A DNA stretch of 64,000 bases from contig NZ_RBZU01000010.1 in assembly GCF_003628125.1 (NCBI RefSeq), positions 186,001 to 250,000 on the forward strand. Direction: 5' to 3'. This DNA is from Pararobbsia silviterrae. Lineage in GTDB: Bacteria; Pseudomonadota; Gammaproteobacteria; Burkholderiales; Burkholderiaceae. Of the stretch, positions 18,566-27,249 are shown piece after piece. The notes under the pieces are model-generated. The model did no database searches and had not been told where the DNA came from. It saw only the letters and a list, made by a program, of their open reading frames with translations. The position numbers and the translations under genes are program-made. Within the stretch, counting starts at the first letter, position 1; every line of letters starts with the position of its first letter.

Positions 18566-19468
18566 ATGCTCGACTACGCCCTGCTCGATGCGCTCGTCGC
18601 CGTCGTCCAACACGGTTCGTTCGGCCGTGCCGCGCAAGCGCTCAACGTGACGCCGTCCGCCGTCTCGCAACGCGTCAAGCTGCTTGAGGAACGCGTCGGC
18701 AGCGTGCTCGTCACGCGCGGACAGCCGTGCGTCGCGACAGCCTCGGGCGCGCTGCTATGCCGGCACACCGAGCGCGTGCAATTGCTCGAATCGGAACTCG
18801 GCGGCCAGCTTCCGTCCGTGCAGTCGCTGCATGCGCCGCTCGCGGGGGATTGGCCGACGATGCGCGTCGCCGTCAATGACGACAGCGTCGGCACCTGGTT
18901 CATCGATGCGGTCGCGGCGTTCTGCAATACGCGGCAGATGCTGCTCGATATCGTGATCGACGACCAGGACCATACGGCGCAACGAATTCGCGACGGCAGC
19001 GTGCAAGGCGCGGTCACGACCCAGGCCGAGCCCGTGCAAGGCTGTCGCTCGACGCGTCTGGGCCGCATGCGGTATCGCGCCGTCTGCTCGCCGGACTTCC
19101 ATGCGCGCTACTTCGCAGACGGCCTCAAACGCGATGCGCTGCGGCGCGCGCCGTGCGTCGAATTCAATCCGAAGGACGAATTGCAGCAGCGCTTTATCCG
19201 GCGCATCACGCGCGCCGAGATTGCGCCGCCGCGGCACTGGATCCCGCATGTCGAAGGTTTCTTGCGCGCATGCGCGAACGGCATGGGATGGGGCATGTGC
19301 CCCGAAAAGATGGTCGCGCCGTATCTCGCGCAGGGCACGCTCGTCGAACTCTCGGTCGGGCGTCCGTTCGATGTCGAGCTCTATTGGCAAAGCTGGCGGC
19401 TGTCGATCGGCTGGCTCGACGATTTCAGCAAGACGCTGCGCAAGCACGCGGCCGAACACCTCGATTGA
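18566..19468 (+). CDS. argP: LysR-family regulator ArgP/LysG
   Basis: This 300-residue LysR protein has an N-terminal winged helix (GSFGRAAQALNVTPSAVSQRVKLLEE, residues about 17-42) and a periplasmic-binding-protein-like effector domain. The sequence resembles ArgP/IciA, including the C-terminal region GMGWGMCPEKMVAPYL. It is expected to activate the divergent argO in response to arginine or lysine. The ATG has no clear ribosome site, and its surroundings are AT-rich. Confidence 0.88.
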   Translation: MLDYALLDALVAVVQHGSFGRAAQALNVTPSAVSQRVKLLEERVGSVLVTRGQPCVATASGALLCRHTERVQLLESELGGQLPSVQSLHAPLAGDWPTMRVAVNDDSVGTWFIDAVAAFCNTRQMLLDIVIDDQDHTAQRIRDGSVQGAVTTQAEPVQGCRSTRLGRMRYRAVCSPDFHARYFADGLKRDALRRAPCVEFNPKDELQQRFIRRITRAEIAPPRHWIPHVEGFLRACANGMGWGMCPEKMVAPYLAQGTLVELSVGRPFDVELYWQSWRLSIGWLDDFSKTLRKHAAEHLD

Positions 19469-19483
19469 CTCGACTACGACAGG

Positions 19484-19499
19484 GCGCGCCGCGGCGCGC
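19484..19499. terminator. Short GC hairpin between convergent argP and the HD/LuxR gene
   Basis: A self-complementary 16-base GC-only stretch sits in the 37-base gap between two convergent stop codons. It could fold as a compact stem, but in GC-rich DNA such palindromes are common. Confidence 0.35.
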
Positions 19500-19505
19500 G
19501 CGGCC

Positions 19506-21020
19506 TCAGAGCACGCCCATCGCGGCCGCCTTGAGCGTGGCGGCCGCGCGCGTCGAGCATTCGAGCTTGCGGAACACGTTCTCGACATGCGTGCGGATCG
19601 TGCTCGGACTCAGATCGAGTTCACGCGCGACTTCCTTGTTGCTCGCGCCCTTCGAGATCGAACGCAAGACATCGATCTCGCGCGCGGACAAGCGCGTCGC
19701 GGCCTGAGCGCCGGCATCCGGCGTGCGCCGCACGATCGGCTTCGCGGCCACCAGTGCCTCGACGGCCTCGATATCGAAGCGCCCGCGCGCGGCTTCATCG
19801 CGCAACACGCGCGCCGCCTGATCGGCCGACATCGCCTCGCGCCACGGACGCGTCGATCGCAATGCGACCCAGGCCACGCAAGCCGATAAGATGCGCGCCT
19901 CGGTCGACAGCGCATCGCGCGCGACGCCGCGAAAGTAGCCCGATCCGTCGAGCCGCTCGTACGCATAGGACGCAAGCAGCGCCGCGTCGGCCAGTTGCCC
20001 CGTCTGATTGCCCGCGCGCGCGGTCCAGTACGGCACGAGCCGGACCTTCTCCCACGCCGACGACGACAGCCGCGTCGGCACGTTCCAGACGGCGTTCGGA
20101 ATCGCCGAACGTCCGATGCCGTGGATCAGTCCCGCGCAATGCAAGCGCGCGCGCGTCTGCGCATCGAGCGAGAAACGGTCCGCGCAGTCGGCCGCGGTCT
20201 GCGCGACCGCGCGCGAAAACCCCGTCATCCAGGGCAGCTTGAGATCGATCACCTCCGAGATCCATTCGATCGGCGTCGAACGATCCATCGCGGGTGTCGT
20301 CAACGTATCGAAACGATCGGACGACGCGCCGCGATGCGCGGCGCCGTCGTCTTCTTCATCGAGCATCGCAACCCAGTGCGAGGCCTCGCGCGCGGCGATC
20401 CGCACGAATGCCGACGGATACCGTATATCGGCGCGCTGCGCGATCGCGACGAGGGCCTGCTCGACACCGTAGACGCGCGTGAGCGTCTCGAGATCGCCTG
20501 CGAGCGCGACGGCGAATACGGTCTGCGGCACGGCCTGACCCGCGAGCCGGTCAGGCAATCCGGTGCCGTCCCAATTCTCGAAGATATGACGCAGCGTCGC
20601 CTGCGTCGTGTCGCCGAGACCCAGCAGGCGCGCGACCTCGCCCGATACTTCGCAATGGATCTGCGCGAGCGGCGTCATGACCGTGCGCAGGCCGCCTTGC
20701 GCTTCGAGCGGATCGGACCATCCCGGACGCGCCGCGAGCATCGCCTCGCGGCTCGCGACGTCGTCGCCGAGCGCCGCCGCGAAGCCGGCCGCGTTCGCCG
20801 TACAGCCCGACCAACGCAACAACGAGGCCTCGCGCGCCGCCTCGCACGCCGTGTCGTCGAGGCCCGCCTCGCGCGCGATGCGCGCGGCGAGCCACGCGGT
20901 TCGCGGCGAATGATCGGTCGGCTGCCCCATGCTGAGGTCGCCGATAAACGCGAGCGCCCTGACGGCGTCGAACACGCGCACGGTGGTCTCGAAGGAGGCG
21001 ACGGTCATCGATGTCTGCAT
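19506..21020 (-). CDS. LuxR-type regulator with two degenerate HD-GYP-like domains
   Basis: This 504-residue protein has two tandem HD-GYP-like halves (about residues 10-220 and 250-425) and a C-terminal LuxR HTH (LSAREIDVLRSISKGASNKEVAREL, about 444-468). The first half reads LLRWSG where LLHDIG is expected, then WDGTGLPDRLAG. The second reads LIHGIG, keeping His but losing Asp, then LDGSGYFRG. Loss of the HD dyad in both halves suggests the domains sense or bind ligand and do not cleave cyclic di-GMP. The start at 21020 is the best family-like choice; no start has a good ribosome site. Confidence 0.8.
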   Translation of the reverse strand: MQTSMTVASFETTVRVFDAVRALAFIGDLSMGQPTDHSPRTAWLAARIAREAGLDDTACEAAREASLLRWSGCTANAAGFAAALGDDVASREAMLAARPGWSDPLEAQGGLRTVMTPLAQIHCEVSGEVARLLGLGDTTQATLRHIFENWDGTGLPDRLAGQAVPQTVFAVALAGDLETLTRVYGVEQALVAIAQRADIRYPSAFVRIAAREASHWVAMLDEEDDGAAHRGASSDRFDTLTTPAMDRSTPIEWISEVIDLKLPWMTGFSRAVAQTAADCADRFSLDAQTRARLHCAGLIHGIGRSAIPNAVWNVPTRLSSSAWEKVRLVPYWTARAGNQTGQLADAALLASYAYERLDGSGYFRGVARDALSTEARILSACVAWVALRSTRPWREAMSADQAARVLRDEAARGRFDIEAVEALVAAKPIVRRTPDAGAQAATRLSAREIDVLRSISKGASNKEVARELDLSPSTIRTHVENVFRKLECSTRAAATLKAAAMGVL

Positions 21021-21208
21021 GGATCTGTCGGAGGGTACTGCGTTGATCGGATCGGGGCCGTCTCTAACAACCCCGCGAGGCAAGCGTCTCGGCGTCGACC
21101 GCCATCATCGGTCATTTGTCCGATACCCGCCGGGCCGCGCGATTGAGAAGATGCGTTCCACACCGAAGCCGCTTCGGCCCACTCAACACCCTCCGACAGG
21201 AACGCATC

Positions 21209-21988
21209 ATGAATACGACATTCAAGAAAATCGCCGCCTCCACCGTGTTGCTCGGCGGTCTGTTCACGCTCGGCGCCGCACACGCAGCTCCGGATCAGGA
21301 TCTCAAGGGCAAGACGGTCGTGCTCGTGCATGGCGCGTTCGCCGACGGATCGAGCTGGGAAAAGGTCGTGCCGTTGCTCGAAGCACGCGGCCTGCACGTC
21401 GTCGCCGTGCAAAACCCGCTGACGTCGCTCGCGGACGATGCGGCCGCGGCCCAACGCACGATCGACGCGCAAACCGGCCCCGTCGTGCTCGTCGGCCACT
21501 CGTGGGGCGGCGCTGTCATCAGCCAGGCCGGCAACGACGACAAGGTCAAGGCGCTCGTCTACGTCGCCGCGTTCGCGCCCGACAGCGGCACATCGGTCAA
21601 CGACCTCATCAAGGACAAGCCCGCGCCCGCATGGGCGCCCGAGCTCCGCAAGGATTCGGGCAACTTCCTGACGCTGTCCGACAAAGGCATCGCAGAGGAC
21701 TTCGCGCAGGATCTGACGCCGGCCCAACAGCATCTCGTCGCCGCGACGCAAGGTCCGTGGTCCGCGGGGGCCATCAACGAGAAGGTGACCGACGCCGCAT
21801 GGCACCACAAGCGCTCGTACTTCGTCATCGCGGACAAGGACCGGATGATCGATCCGCGTCTGCAGGTCGCGATGGCCGGGCAGATCAACGCGACCGTCAC
21901 GCATGCGAACGCGAGCCACGTCGTGATGCTGAGCCAGCCGAAGGTCGTCGCGGACGCGATCATCGCGGCAGCCCGCAACGCCGAATAA
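21209..21988 (+). CDS. Exported alpha/beta hydrolase
   Basis: This 259-residue serine hydrolase has a Sec signal peptide (residues 1-25, cleavage after AAHA). The nucleophile Ser is in GHSWGGA near residue 97, the oxyanion loop is VHGAFADGSSW near 46, and the C-terminal His is in ASHVVMLSQP. The family includes esterases and salicylate-esterase-like proteins; the natural substrate is unknown. The ATG at 21209 has AGGAA upstream. It diverges from the HD/LuxR regulator across 188 bases, so that regulator may control it. Confidence 0.85.
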   Translation: MNTTFKKIAASTVLLGGLFTLGAAHAAPDQDLKGKTVVLVHGAFADGSSWEKVVPLLEARGLHVVAVQNPLTSLADDAAAAQRTIDAQTGPVVLVGHSWGGAVISQAGNDDKVKALVYVAAFAPDSGTSVNDLIKDKPAPAWAPELRKDSGNFLTLSDKGIAEDFAQDLTPAQQHLVAATQGPWSAGAINEKVTDAAWHHKRSYFVIADKDRMIDPRLQVAMAGQINATVTHANASHVVMLSQPKVVADAIIAAARNAE

Positions 21989-22119
21989 GCGCGGCGGCAT
22001 GCCACGCCGGACCGGGCCGAAGCGCATCACGTCGACACGGTATCCGGTATCCGGCCGCGGCGGTGCTTCGGATCGGGCCACGCGCGACCCGAGGCGCGCG
22101 CGGCCCGGTTGACGCGTGG

Positions 22120-22159
22120 TCCGGTGCGTTGACGTCGACGCCGACGCCGACGCACCGGA
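22120..22159. terminator. Hairpin between convergent hydrolase genes
   Basis: The 10-base arms TCCGGTGCGT (22120-22129) and ACGCACCGGA (22150-22159) flank a 20-base loop. It lies just before the stop of the leftward dienelactone hydrolase gene and downstream of the rightward hydrolase. Confidence 0.5.
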
Positions 22160-22164
22160 TCCGA

Positions 22165-22890
22165 TCAGGCCTTGCCGGGCGGCTGGTCCCAGAGCGTACG
22201 GCCGAGGAACGTCAGCGTGCGATCCCATGCGAGTTGCGCCCAGACGGGATCGAACTGCGTCTTCGCGATCCGGCCGTCGCCGACCGCCGTCTCGTTCGCG
22301 AACGCATGATGCGCGAGATAACGATGAAACTCGACGGACACGCCCGCATCGCGCAACCGGGTTTCGAGCGTCCCGACCGTGTCGATCGGGAAGAATTCGT
22401 CTTGCGTGGCCCAGTGGCCGAGCACCGGCCCCTTGATCGCCGACGGGTTGATGTAGTCGAGCGGGGGAAAGCCGTACCAGAGCACGCCGGCCGACACGTC
22501 GGGCACGTTCGAAAGCGTCAGCAGCGTGAGTGCGCCGCCCATGCAATAGCCCATGACGGCGACGCGCGAAGCCTGCTGTTTGAGGTACTCGACCGCGCCG
22601 CGAATATCCTGCGTGGCCGCGTCGCCGAAATCGAGACCGCTCATCAAGTGGTTCGCTTCCGCTTCCTCGACCGTCGATTTGCCGCGGAAAAGATCGGGCA
22701 CGAGCGCGAGATAACCCGATTGCGCGAGCCGGTCGGCGACACCGCGAATCTGGTCGTTGAGCCCCCACCATTCCTGTACGACCACCACGGCCGGCGCGCC
22801 CGCGAGCTTTTCGGGCTTTGCGAGGTAACCCTGAACTTCGCCGCCGTCCGGGCGACGGAAGCTCACCAAACTGCCCTGTGCTTTTTTCAT
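22165..22890 (-). CDS. Dienelactone hydrolase family protein
   Basis: This 241-residue alpha/beta hydrolase has the family Cys nucleophile, Cys116 in MGYCMGG, an acid residue in WATQDEFFP near 165 and His in LAHHAFANE near 200. The conserved oxyanion motif VVVVQEWWGLN is near residue 35. Family members hydrolyse dienelactones in chloroaromatic and catechol degradation, but many chromosomal copies have unknown substrates. GGAG lies six bases before ATG. It stands alone, with no catechol-branch partner nearby. Confidence 0.88.
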   Translation of the reverse strand: MKKAQGSLVSFRRPDGGEVQGYLAKPEKLAGAPAVVVVQEWWGLNDQIRGVADRLAQSGYLALVPDLFRGKSTVEEAEANHLMSGLDFGDAATQDIRGAVEYLKQQASRVAVMGYCMGGALTLLTLSNVPDVSAGVLWYGFPPLDYINPSAIKGPVLGHWATQDEFFPIDTVGTLETRLRDAGVSVEFHRYLAHHAFANETAVGDGRIAKTQFDPVWAQLAWDRTLTFLGRTLWDQPPGKA

Positions 22891-23438
22891 AGAGACTCCG
22901 AAGGTCGATCGAGCCGATCACGATGACCGCGCGCATCGCGCACGCGCGTGTCCGATAGAAGCATTCGCATGGGTTGCCGGACACGCGACGCCGCGGCCCC
23001 CATCGAGGCACGATTCTCGCGCATTGGACGACATATTGCATAAATGACTTCGCCGTTGCGCCGTTGGCCGCGTCGATTTCGCATGTCTCGGCCCCGGGAC
23101 GCCGCGCGGGCGATCGTGATTCGCCCGGTCTCCCGGTCGCTCATGGAACTTGGCTTTCTGCCTTCTCTGCCTTCTCTGCCTTCTCTGCCTTCTCTGCCTT
23201 CTGCCTTCTGCCTTCTGCCTTCTGCCTTCTGATTCTGCATCTAGCCCCCAAACACTCGGCACTCGGCGTTTGACGTTTGACGAGCGGCACGCGGCGCTTG
23301 CCGTTGGCGGTTGGCACCTAGCACGCCGCTCATTTTCTGCTCATTGAACCGGCCGATCATGTCGTTGCGGCCCATGCGCCGTGACATCGACGGCGGCGCG
23401 TACTCGCCGCCGCCCCTGGCGCCGCGGAGACTTCCCCC
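22891..23438. other. Intergenic region, 548 bases, with tandem repeat
   Basis: No supported gene is present. Open frames across it owe their length to the repeat at 23161-23231, giving Arg/Gln/Glu/Gly-only peptides. It should contain the promoters of the leftward dienelactone hydrolase and the rightward FUSC gene. Confidence 0.6.
23161..23231. repeat. Compound tandem repeat: 9-mer x4 then 7-mer x5
   Basis: Four perfect copies of CCTTCTCTG are followed directly by five perfect copies of CCTTCTG, the same unit without the internal CT. All nine copies are exact, so the array is young or actively changing by slippage. The heptamer CAGAAGG (complement) is a well-known bacterial minisatellite unit. 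Confidence 0.97.
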
Positions 23439-24533
23439 ATGAAACAGATCGTCGACACCCTTCCAGCCTGGCTCGATCGCGTCGATCCCGGCGCGCATCG
23501 GAGAATCAAGGGGCTGCGGCTCGTCACGGCGTACGGCCTCGCGCTGGCGCTCGCGACGCTCAACACGCTGACGTCGAGCGTGCCGCCCACGGTCCCGCTC
23601 GGCATGCTGGCGGCCGGTTTCGCACTGTGGGCCAGCGTATCGGAAGCACGCGCGACGCGCGCGGCATCGAGCCGCGATCTCGCCGCGCTCTGCGTCGCGG
23701 CCGCCGCGGGTGCCACGCTGTACGCGCTGCTGTGCCCCTGGCTCGATACGCATGCGCGCGTGGGCGGCGAGTGGATCCTGATCTCGGGTGCGTTCCTCGC
23801 GCCATGGCTCAAGCGATACGGCGTGCTCGGCGCGGGCATCGGCTCGCAGCTATATATCGGTCAGTTGCTCGCGTACGGCGCGCACCTGGGGCCGTCGGAT
23901 CTGCCGGCGATCGGGGTGGCCGCGCTCATCGCGATGGTCGCCGCGATCGTGCCGCGCGTGCTGAGCGGGCCGTCCGAACAGCCCGCGCTCGCGCCGCCGG
24001 CGCCCGTCGCGATGCCCGCGCGCAACGGGCGGATCACGCCCGAGTTCGCGATGGGACTGCAGGCGGCCGCCGCCGCGCTCGTCGTCATCGCGTTGAACAG
24101 CGCGTTCGATCTGACCGAGTCCGCATGGGCTATCACGGCGTGCGTCTACGTCGTGACGCAGACCGCAGAAGGGACCGTCGAACGCGTGCGCCGTCGCATC
24201 GTCGGCACGCTGATCGGCGTGCCGCTCGGTCTTGCATGCCTGCCGATCGCCGCGCATGCGCCGCTTGCGATCTGGGTCGCCGCATCGGTCGCGATGATCG
24301 TCTATGCGATGGCCTTGCCCGAGCGTTACGACATCGCATGCGGCGCGTTCGCGTTCACCTTGATCGTCACGCTCGCGGCAAGCGGCGAACATTCGGTCGC
24401 GTTCCTCGTCGCGCGCGCCTGGGAGACGATCGTCGGCGGACTGCTCGGCGTCGTGATGGCGTGGGTCGTGTTGCCGCTCAAGACCCCACACGTCGCACAC
24501 GTGCGCGGCGCGGTACCGCGCGAATCGTCGTGA
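23439..24533 (+). CDS. FUSC-family membrane protein (aromatic acid exporter-like)
   Basis: This 364-residue inner-membrane protein has two blocks of about five hydrophobic helices (residues 25-175 and 205-350), with a soluble linker near 178-200. The second block contains the FUSC-like stretch ESAWAITACVYVVTQTAEGTVERVRRRIVGTLIG. FUSC proteins (fusaric acid resistance, AaeB, YccS) are linked to aromatic acid efflux, but this shorter type has no established substrate. It has no adaptor or outer-membrane partner next to it. Confidence 0.75.
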   Translation: MKQIVDTLPAWLDRVDPGAHRRIKGLRLVTAYGLALALATLNTLTSSVPPTVPLGMLAAGFALWASVSEARATRAASSRDLAALCVAAAAGATLYALLCPWLDTHARVGGEWILISGAFLAPWLKRYGVLGAGIGSQLYIGQLLAYGAHLGPSDLPAIGVAALIAMVAAIVPRVLSGPSEQPALAPPAPVAMPARNGRITPEFAMGLQAAAAALVVIALNSAFDLTESAWAITACVYVVTQTAEGTVERVRRRIVGTLIGVPLGLACLPIAAHAPLAIWVAASVAMIVYAMALPERYDIACGAFAFTLIVTLAASGEHSVAFLVARAWETIVGGLLGVVMAWVVLPLKTPHVAHVRGAVPRESS

Positions 24534-24555
24534 AGTGACGCGCGGTCCGCCCGCC

Positions 24556-24662
24556 CGGTCCGGTCCGGTCCGGTCCGGTTCCGTCCCGTCCCGTCACGTC
24601 CCGTCACGTCACGTCACGTCACGGGCACGGGCACGGGCACGGGCACGGGCACGGGCACGGGC
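24556..24662. repeat. In-phase 5-base array followed by 6-base array
   Basis: Thirteen pentamers in strict phase (CGGTC x4, CGGTT, CCGTC x3, ACGTC, CCGTC, ACGTC x3) occupy 24556-24620. They are followed without gap by seven perfect ACGGGC hexamers at 24621-24662. The unit changes by one base at a time along the array while the period stays constant. Confidence 0.97.
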
Positions 24663-24779
24663 ACACACGATTCGAACTCGCGCGCCCCGGTCATCGGGAA
24701 GCGCTTTGCGCGTGCCAGACATCTCGGGCGTCGCGCTATCCGCTACACCCCGTCCATTCTCAAAATCGAGTCAACATTC

Positions 24780-24794
24780 CTTTCGAATCGAAAG
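24780..24794. promoter_or_regulatory. 7-1-7 palindrome upstream of TonB receptor
   Basis: CTTTCGA-a-TCGAAAG is perfectly symmetrical and lies about 135 bases before the receptor start in AT-rich DNA. Symmetry and position suggest an operator for an unidentified dimeric regulator. Confidence 0.5.
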
Positions 24795-24829
24795 GTCTTC
24801 CTTTCTTCTTAATATCGGCACCCCTCAAA

Positions 24830-24844
24830 TGCGACTGATTCTTA
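24830..24844 (+). promoter_or_regulatory. Possible Fur box of TonB receptor
   Basis: The right half ATTCTTA, continuing to ATTCTTATC, matches the Fur half-site well. The left half TGCGACT matches about four of seven positions of its mirror. Location 86 bases before a siderophore receptor makes iron control likely, but the match is partial. Confidence 0.45.
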
Positions 24845-24930
24845 TCTACACAACCACTCGACGCTAGACAGCCGGCTATCGCGGGATTCGCGCGCCGTCG
24901 TCACGCGCGTCAATCTTTCGAGGATCGCCC

Positions 24931-27222
24931 ATGCAAGACCGCCGACCGACACGCACGCGCTCGCCGCGCGGCCCGCGAACGCTCGTCATTCACGCGCTGC
25001 TCGCGGTCGGTGTTCTCGGCTCGGGCTCGGCGTTCGCCGACGTCGAGCCGACACGCGACGCCGAAGACGACACGACGACCGCGCCGGCCGGCCGTGCCGG
25101 ACGGCCGGCGCAAACGCGGACCGTCTCGTCGGGCGCACCGCCGCAGGGGACGGCCGACGACGATACGACGCGCGCGGCACATGCGACGACGCCCGTATCC
25201 GGCTCGACCGAACACGCGTTACCCGAAATCGCCGTGACCGGCGAGCGGACCCACGGCTTCGCGCCCTCGGCGGTGGACACCGGCCCCTATCGCGGCGTCG
25301 ATGCGCTCGACGTGCCCGCGACCGTCCATGTCGTCACAGGCAGCGTCATCGACGCCCAGGGCGACACGGGGCTCTACGATGCGTTGCGCAATGTCGCGGG
25401 CGTCACGCGTCAGCAACTCAGCGGCGTCGCCTACGACAATCTCGCCGTGCGCGGCATTCCGTTGAACAATCGCTCGAGCTACTACTTCAATGGCGTGCTT
25501 CCGATCACGAACCTCGTCTGGATGCCGATGGCCGATAAGGATCGCGTCGAAGTCCTCAAGGGCGCATCGGCGCTCTACTACGGATTCGCGACACCGGCCG
25601 GCATCGTCAACCTCGTGACCAAACGCCCGGGTCCCAAGCCCGTCACGAGCGTGTCGCTGCTCGGCGATTCGAACGGCGGATACGGCGCGCGTGCCGACAT
25701 CGGTCGCCGCTTCGGCCCCGACGATCGCTTCGGTATCCGGATCAATGCGATGGACGAACACGCGGCCCCGCCGATCGATCACGACGACGGCGAACGCAAG
25801 TTCATCGGCGCGGCGCTCGACTGGCGCGTCGACGACCGGCTCGCACTCCAGTACGACTTCGAACACATCGACACGCGCATCGTCGAACAGGCCGGCATCG
25901 CGCTGCCGCCGCCCGGCAAGAACGGGCGCATTGCATTGCCGCGCATGCCCGATCCGAGCCGCCTGCTATCGGGAGCCGACTACCCGACGCACGCCAGCGC
26001 CGACACGCATCTGCTGCGCGCCGACTATGCGGTGTCGACAAACTGGAGCATCAACGCCGCGCTCGGCGAGTCGGTGACGCATCGCGACCGCTGGAACTGG
26101 ATCTTCCAGAAGTACAACCGGCAGACCGGCGCGGGCCAGGTGCAGGCGACGCAGCAAAACGGCCAGCAATACGAAAACTGGACCGCGCGCGTCGAGACGA
26201 ACGGCCTCTTCAAGACCGGACCGCTCGCGCACGATCTGACGATCGGCGTTTCGCAGGTGAGCTTCCGTCAACCGGATTTCGTCTCGTACCACTACACAGC
26301 TGCCCAGAATCTCTACAACCCCGTCGAGATCACGACGCTCAAGCCTGCGGGCGCGGCGAAGCCTTTCTACGCGCAGCACGTGAAGAACAGCGGCGTCTAC
26401 GTCTATGACCGGATCGCGCTCACGCCGCGACTCGAATTCGTGCCGGGCGTCCGGCGCTCGGTCTATTCGGCATCGCAAGCCGGAGCCGGGACATCGAGCC
26501 TCGGCAAGACCACGCCGTCGGCGAGCCTCGTGTTTCGCCTCACGCCCGACACGAGCGTCTATGCGAGCTATATCGAGGCGCTCGAATCCGCGGGCAACGC
26601 GCCCGCGACGGCCGAGAACGCCTATGCGATCCTGCCCGCGGTCGTCAGCACGCAGATCGAAACCGGCATACGAAGCCGATTGACGCCCGGGCTGCTCGCG
26701 TCGTTCGCGCTGTTCGACCTGCGCCAACCGGCGGCCGGACCCGATGCGCGGAACGTCTACGTGCTCGACGGCACGACGCGCTATCGCGGCGGCGAGTTCT
26801 CGCTGCAGGGCGATGTCATGCGGTATCTGTCGTTGACCGGCGCCCTCGTCTATCTCGACGCGCGGCAGATCGACTCGCCCGACACCGCGTTGCGCGGCAA
26901 AGTCCCCGAGAACACGGCACGCCTGAGCGCAACGCTGTTCGCCGACTATCGGATGCCGTTCGCGCCGGGACTCGCGGTCAACGGGGGCCTGACCTACATC
27001 GGCCCGCGCGCCGTCAACGACGCGAACCAGGCCTGGATCGGCGGCTACACGCTCTATACCGCAGGGCTGCGATACACGACGCGCCTCTACGGCAAACGTG
27101 CGACCTTCCAGGCCAACCTTGAAAATGCGAGCGACAAGCGCTACTGGAGCGCGGCCGGCAACGGTTTGCTCGGCGTCGGGCTCGGCCGCACGCTCAAGCT
27201 CGCGTCGACGATCGCGTTCTGA
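24931..27222 (+). CDS. TonB-dependent siderophore receptor
   Basis: This 763-residue outer-membrane receptor has a signal peptide (residues about 1-36, ending in GSAFA), a low-complexity Thr/Ala/Asp/Gly linker (37-95) and a TonB-box-like LPEIAVTG (about 98-105). A plug domain (about 115-235, with DALRNVAGVTRQQ, VRGIP and VEVLKGASALYYG) and a C-terminal 22-strand barrel ending in Phe follow. It imports a ferric siderophore of unknown type. The plug and barrel resemble FhuE/FpvA-class receptors, without an N-terminal signalling domain. GAGGAT precedes ATG. No siderophore synthesis or sigma/anti-sigma pair is adjacent. Confidence 0.92.
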   Translation: MQDRRPTRTRSPRGPRTLVIHALLAVGVLGSGSAFADVEPTRDAEDDTTTAPAGRAGRPAQTRTVSSGAPPQGTADDDTTRAAHATTPVSGSTEHALPEIAVTGERTHGFAPSAVDTGPYRGVDALDVPATVHVVTGSVIDAQGDTGLYDALRNVAGVTRQQLSGVAYDNLAVRGIPLNNRSSYYFNGVLPITNLVWMPMADKDRVEVLKGASALYYGFATPAGIVNLVTKRPGPKPVTSVSLLGDSNGGYGARADIGRRFGPDDRFGIRINAMDEHAAPPIDHDDGERKFIGAALDWRVDDRLALQYDFEHIDTRIVEQAGIALPPPGKNGRIALPRMPDPSRLLSGADYPTHASADTHLLRADYAVSTNWSINAALGESVTHRDRWNWIFQKYNRQTGAGQVQATQQNGQQYENWTARVETNGLFKTGPLAHDLTIGVSQVSFRQPDFVSYHYTAAQNLYNPVEITTLKPAGAAKPFYAQHVKNSGVYVYDRIALTPRLEFVPGVRRSVYSASQAGAGTSSLGKTTPSASLVFRLTPDTSVYASYIEALESAGNAPATAENAYAILPAVVSTQIETGIRSRLTPGLLASFALFDLRQPAAGPDARNVYVLDGTTRYRGGEFSLQGDVMRYLSLTGALVYLDARQIDSPDTALRGKVPENTARLSATLFADYRMPFAPGLAVNGGLTYIGPRAVNDANQAWIGGYTLYTAGLRYTTRLYGKRATFQANLENASDKRYWSAAGNGLLGVGLGRTLKLASTIAF

Positions 27223-27249
27223 TCGACGGCCCGACCGCAACCCGCGCGC

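Larger units (their letters stand above)
24534..24930. other. Intergenic region, 397 bases, upstream of TonB receptor
   Basis: It holds a 107-base tandem array (24556-24662), a short tRNA-like stretch that I do not accept as a tRNA, and an AT-rich promoter region (24750-24870) with a 7-1-7 palindrome and a Fur-like site. No supported gene. Confidence 0.6.

Noticed and set aside
22918-23262. Small ORFs encoding QKAEGRR-type repeats
   Set aside because: They are translations of the CCTTCTG minisatellite, with no ribosome site or homology.
24660-24760. tRNA-like stretch on the minus strand with GTTCGAATC T-loop and D-arm-like GTAGCGGATAGCGC
   Set aside because: The T-stem and acceptor stem do not pair and no normal anticodon arm can be drawn. 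A covariance search would settle it.
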